Source of the DNA: a bacterium
Lineage (GTDB): Bacteria > Elusimicrobiota > Elusimicrobia > Elusimicrobiales > UBA9959
Assembly (NCBI GenBank): GCA_021812825.1
Contig: JAKAMO010000103.1
Span: 1 to 8,629, forward strand
Direction of reading: 5' to 3'
Length of the DNA stretch: 8,629 nt
The translations under genes were made by a program, and so were the position numbers. This document shows positions 6,811 through 8,629 of this stretch, one piece after another. Each line of letters begins with the position of its first letter. The first letter of the stretch is position 1. The notes beneath the pieces are model-generated. The model was not told the DNA's origin. It made no database searches and saw only the letters and a program-made list of their open reading frames with translations.

Positions 6811-6821
6811 ATTATATAATA
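6811..6821 (-). promoter_or_regulatory. -10 region of the TerC gene (overlapping TATTAT and TATAAT)
   Basis: Read on the minus strand the stretch is TATTATATAAT, containing TATTAT (6821-6816) and TATAAT (6816-6811). The second ends only eight bases before the ATG at 6802. Either choice predicts transcription beginning 0-6 bases before the start codon, implying a leaderless or near-leaderless mRNA. No clear -35 is visible, and the upstream DNA overlaps the divergent promoter of the P-loop gene. Confidence 0.55.
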
Positions 6822-6846
6822 TCGCCGCCGGGATTGTTCCTTGTCC

Positions 6847-6875
6847 TTGAACCCGCCTGCCGAGATTGTTAGAAT
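6847..6875 (+). promoter_or_regulatory. Sigma70-type promoter of the P-loop protein gene
   Basis: TTGAAC (6847-6852) and TAGAAT (6870-6875) are separated by exactly 17 bases, a good housekeeping-sigma match and the only promoter in the window with both boxes recognisable. Transcription would begin near 6882, leaving a leader of about 22 bases that contains AGGAGG. It lies back to back with the TerC promoter. Confidence 0.65.
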
Positions 6876-6892
6876 CTAGGCAATGACAGCCC

Positions 6893-6898
6893 AGGAGG
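6893..6898 (+). promoter_or_regulatory. Ribosome binding site deciding the P-loop gene start
   Basis: AGGAGG ends five bases before the ATG at 6904, supporting that codon over the in-frame ATG at 6883. The predicted transcription start near 6882 also leaves the 6883 codon with no leader. Confidence 0.75.
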
Positions 6899-6903
6899 GA
6901 GAC

Positions 6904-7887
6904 ATGAGCGAAACTTTCGATATAGTGCTGCTGCTCGCGCTGCCGGCTTCCGGCAAGTCCGAGGTCAGGCGGTTTCTGGCCAACATAGAGCCGGAGCGCC
7001 TCAGGAAGGAATTCCACATAGGCCCCAATCTGCAGCTGGACGACTTCCCCTACGTCCACATGATGCGCCGCGCGGACGACGAGCTGGCCAGGCTCGGCAA
7101 GGGCAGGATCTTCTTCAAGGCCGGCGACAGGCCGTTCCAGGACACCCGCGACTGGGGGACCCTGATCCACCTGCTCAACGAGGACTACCACGACCTGATG
7201 AAGAAGAACGTGGTTAAGGCGGCCAGCGCAGCCGACCTGCTGATGAAGCGCATAGACAAGGCCGGCGAGAAGGCCAAGGTGACCCCGCGCCTGGCCAAGC
7301 TGGACGCGGATACCTGGAAGAAGGTCTCGGCCGCGCTGGAGAAAGAGGCCCGCGCGATGCTCGACGAGAAGCATGCGGCCTACCCCGATTCCTTCGAGGG
7401 CAGGACCATAGTTATAGAGGCCGCCCGCGGCGGCCCGGACAAGTCCGCGTTCCCGCTGCAGGACCCGCTCGGCTACCAGTACTCGCTGCGCGAGCTGGAC
7501 CCGGAGATACTTAAGAAGGCGGTGATACTGTACGTCTGGGTGACCCCTGAGGAGAGCCGCCGGAAGAATACCGCCCGCACCGACCCGAACGACCCGGGCT
7601 CCATCCTGCACCACGGCGTGCCGATGGAGGTCATGCTGAACGACTACGGCTGCGACGATATGGACTATCTGGAGAAGAACACCGAACTCCCCGGCACCAT
7701 CACGGTGGTCAACGGCGGCCGGAAGTACCATCTTCCTATAGGCCGGTTCGACAACCGAGTCGACAAGACCAGCTTCCTGCGCGTCGACAAGAAGGACTGG
7801 GACCCGAAGATGGTGGCTGACGTGACGGCCGGCATCCGCGGCGCCACGGACAAGCTGTATTCGCTGCTCACCGCCGCCCGCAAGTAA
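6904..7887 (+). CDS. Uncharacterised P-loop NTPase, kinase-like
   Basis: I do not recognise a named function. From the supported start the product has 327 residues (334 if the ATG at 6883 is used) and is probably cytoplasmic, with no signal peptide or membrane helix. The N-terminal strand and loop IVLLLALPASGKS (7-19) is a Walker A motif with Lys18 and Ala instead of the usual first Gly. It is followed by an LDDFPYVHMMRR segment (45-56) placed where small-molecule kinases often bind substrate. IVIEAARGG (169-177) looks like a second strand with an acidic residue, and VTPEESRRKNTAR (213-225) resembles the arginine-rich lid of nucleotide kinases. A charged helical insert (about 95-160) separates the two halves. 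This order suggests a phosphotransferase of the adenylate-kinase/zeta-toxin-like class, but substrate and pathway are unknown. It is a single-gene unit with its own promoter and terminator, so neighbours give no clue. The kinase label is inference; the P-loop is fairly sure. Confidence 0.85.
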   Translation: MSETFDIVLLLALPASGKSEVRRFLANIEPERLRKEFHIGPNLQLDDFPYVHMMRRADDELARLGKGRIFFKAGDRPFQDTRDWGTLIHLLNEDYHDLMKKNVVKAASAADLLMKRIDKAGEKAKVTPRLAKLDADTWKKVSAALEKEARAMLDEKHAAYPDSFEGRTIVIEAARGGPDKSAFPLQDPLGYQYSLRELDPEILKKAVILYVWVTPEESRRKNTARTDPNDPGSILHHGVPMEVMLNDYGCDDMDYLEKNTELPGTITVVNGGRKYHLPIGRFDNRVDKTSFLRVDKKDWDPKMVADVTAGIRGATDKLYSLLTAARK

Positions 7888-7903
7888 GCTGCCGGCGACG
7901 TAT

Positions 7904-7941
7904 AACGGCCGCGGCCCTTAGGCCGCGGCCGTTCTTTTTTT
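7904..7941 (+). terminator. Strong intrinsic terminator of the P-loop gene
   Basis: A perfect 13-bp stem (7904-7916 with 7921-7933) with the four-base loop CTTA is followed by C and seven Ts. It starts 17 bases after the stop codon and is the clearest terminator in the window. Confidence 0.92.
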
Positions 7942-7954
7942 ACTAGTATTTTTG

Positions 7955-7960
7955 TATTAT
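7955..7960 (+). promoter_or_regulatory. -10-like box (TATTAT) of the LeuT-like transporter gene
   Basis: TATTAT lies in an AT-rich patch just after the preceding terminator. The -35 position falls in that terminator's T-run (about 7932-7937). The predicted start near 7967 gives a leader of about 43 bases. Bases 7952-7962 are identical to the 11 bases upstream of the FKBP gene. Confidence 0.5.
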
Positions 7961-7968
7961 ATCGCAAA

Positions 7969-7986
7969 TCCTCCGGGGCAGGAGGA
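7969..7986 (+). promoter_or_regulatory. Leader hairpin containing an AGGAGG sequence
   Basis: TCCTCC (7969-7974) can pair with GGAGGA (7981-7986) across a six-base loop, at the predicted 5' end of the transporter mRNA. The AGGAGG it encloses is 24 bases from the ATG, too far for normal initiation. A weaker AGGGG (7997-8001) lies eight bases from the ATG and is the likelier ribosome binding site. Any regulatory role is inference. Confidence 0.35.
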
Positions 7987-8009
7987 AGTCCACTACAGGG
8001 GTTTGAAAG

Positions 8010-8629
8010 ATGACAAAAGAGAAAGAAGCGTGGGGCTCCCGGGTCGGGCTGGTGCTGGCCATGGCCGGCAATGCCGTCGGGCTGGGCAATTTCCTCCGCT
8101 TTCCGGCGCAGGCGGTGCAGAACGGCGGGGGGGCGTTCATAATACCCTACCTGGTCTGCTTCGTGCTGATGGGCCTGCCGCTGCTGTACGTGGAATGGGC
8201 CATGGGCCGCCATGCCGGCCGTTTCGGCCACCACAGCACGCCGTTCATCTTCGCGTCGCTGGACGAAAAGCCTTTCTGGAAGTACGCGGGCGTGCTCGGC
8301 CTCTTCATCAGCATCGGTATCTGCTCTTACTATACCTATATCGAGACTTGGACCATCTCCTGGGCCTACCACAGCGCGATGGGGCACTTCATGGGCATGT
8401 CGCAGGACCAGGTGGCGAACTTCTTCACCACCTATATCGGCCTTGGCACCAAGGAGCCGGTGGTGGTGTGGATAGCCTGCGTGGCCCTGAACACCTGGAT
8501 ACTTTCCCGCGGCCTGCAGGGCGGAGTGGAGATGGCCGCCAAGATAGGCATGCCGCTGCTCCTTATCTTCGGGATAGTGCTGGCCATTCGCGGCGTCACG
8601 CTGACCGCAGGCGACCACGGAGCCGTCTT
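8010..8629 (+). CDS. LeuT-like sodium-coupled amino-acid transporter (NSS/SNF family), N-terminal part
   Basis: The frame stays open to the right edge and gives 206 codons plus two bases of a protein normally about 450-520 residues long, so more than half is missing. The start at 8010 is fixed by a TGA in the same frame at 8004-8006. The sequence aligns with Aquifex LeuT from memory without gaps over the first 112 residues. TM1 carries GNAVGLGNFLRFP (20-32), including N21, A22, V23, G24, L25, G26, N27 and Arg30. QNGGGAFIIPY (37-47) and VEWAMGRHAG (61-70) follow, and Y107-Y108 with YIETW (110-114) matches the LeuT TM3 substrate tyrosine region. These residues form the sodium and amino-acid site and the extracellular gate in LeuT, so sodium-driven uptake of a neutral amino acid is likely. 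Exact substrate cannot be told because TM6 and TM8 lie outside the window. Confidence 0.93.
   Translation, partial: MTKEKEAWGSRVGLVLAMAGNAVGLGNFLRFPAQAVQNGGGAFIIPYLVCFVLMGLPLLYVEWAMGRHAGRFGHHSTPFIFASLDEKPFWKYAGVLGLFISIGICSYYTYIETWTISWAYHSAMGHFMGMSQDQVANFFTTYIGLGTKEPVVVWIACVALNTWILSRGLQGGVEMAAKIGMPLLLIFGIVLAIRGVTLTAGDHGAV

Noticed and set aside
6803..6860. A yybP-ykoY type Mn2+/pH-sensing riboswitch before TerC
   Set aside because: The predicted transcription start is within a few bases of the ATG, and no such fold or conserved core is visible in the short upstream region.
6883..6903. Earlier in-frame ATG at 6883 as the P-loop protein start
   Set aside because: It would be at the predicted transcription start with no ribosome binding site, whereas AGGAGG sits five bases before the ATG at 6904.
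1..8629. tRNA, rRNA, CRISPR array, transposase, phage or toxin-antitoxin genes
   Set aside because: I saw no regularly spaced repeats, cloverleaf-like segments, transposase motifs or terminal inverted repeats. The zeta-toxin-like resemblance of the P-loop protein is only at motif level, and no antitoxin gene adjoins it.

Overview
The window is a GC-rich stretch of bacterial chromosome carrying six protein-coding genes, five complete and one cut by the right edge. Spacing is ordinary, and there is no sign of a mobile element, phage, CRISPR array or RNA gene. Each gene has its own AT-rich -10-like box, and hairpin terminators separate most transcription units, so these look like single-gene units rather than one operon. 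The codon use is odd for GC-rich DNA: in the first gene I counted 19 ATA, 26 ATC and no ATT isoleucine codons. From this codon habit and the gene mix (type IV pilus/type II secretion-like ATPase with a receiver domain, periplasmic FKBP, LeuT-like transporter) my best guess is an Elusimicrobiota-like Gram-negative bacterium. That is inference only, as no marker gene is present.

Layout. 101-2290 (+) encodes a GspE/PilB-type secretion or pilus ATPase with a response-regulator receiver domain fused at its C-terminus. 2381-3133 (+) encodes an exported FKBP-type prolyl isomerase (FkpA/Mip-like) with a lysine-rich tail. A terminator hairpin at 3150-3179 lies between this gene and the convergent 3178-5811 (-), a P2A-type calcium (possibly manganese) pumping ATPase. 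Behind it, 5879-6802 (-) encodes a TerC/Alx-family membrane protein, with its own terminator before the ATPase promoter. Divergent from TerC, 6904-7887 (+) encodes an uncharacterised P-loop protein that resembles a small-molecule kinase, followed by a strong terminator. 8010 to the right edge (+) encodes the first 206 residues of a LeuT-like sodium-coupled amino-acid transporter.

Functional links are loose. The P2A ATPase and the TerC protein are adjacent, on the same strand and both plausible divalent-cation exporters, so they may form a Ca2+/Mn2+ homeostasis pair. The FKBP is a general envelope folding helper. The most unusual gene is the secretion/pilus ATPase with its own receiver domain, which could tie motor activity or localisation to a histidine kinase. 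The least understood is the P-loop protein. I see no clear evidence of a wholly new multi-gene system.
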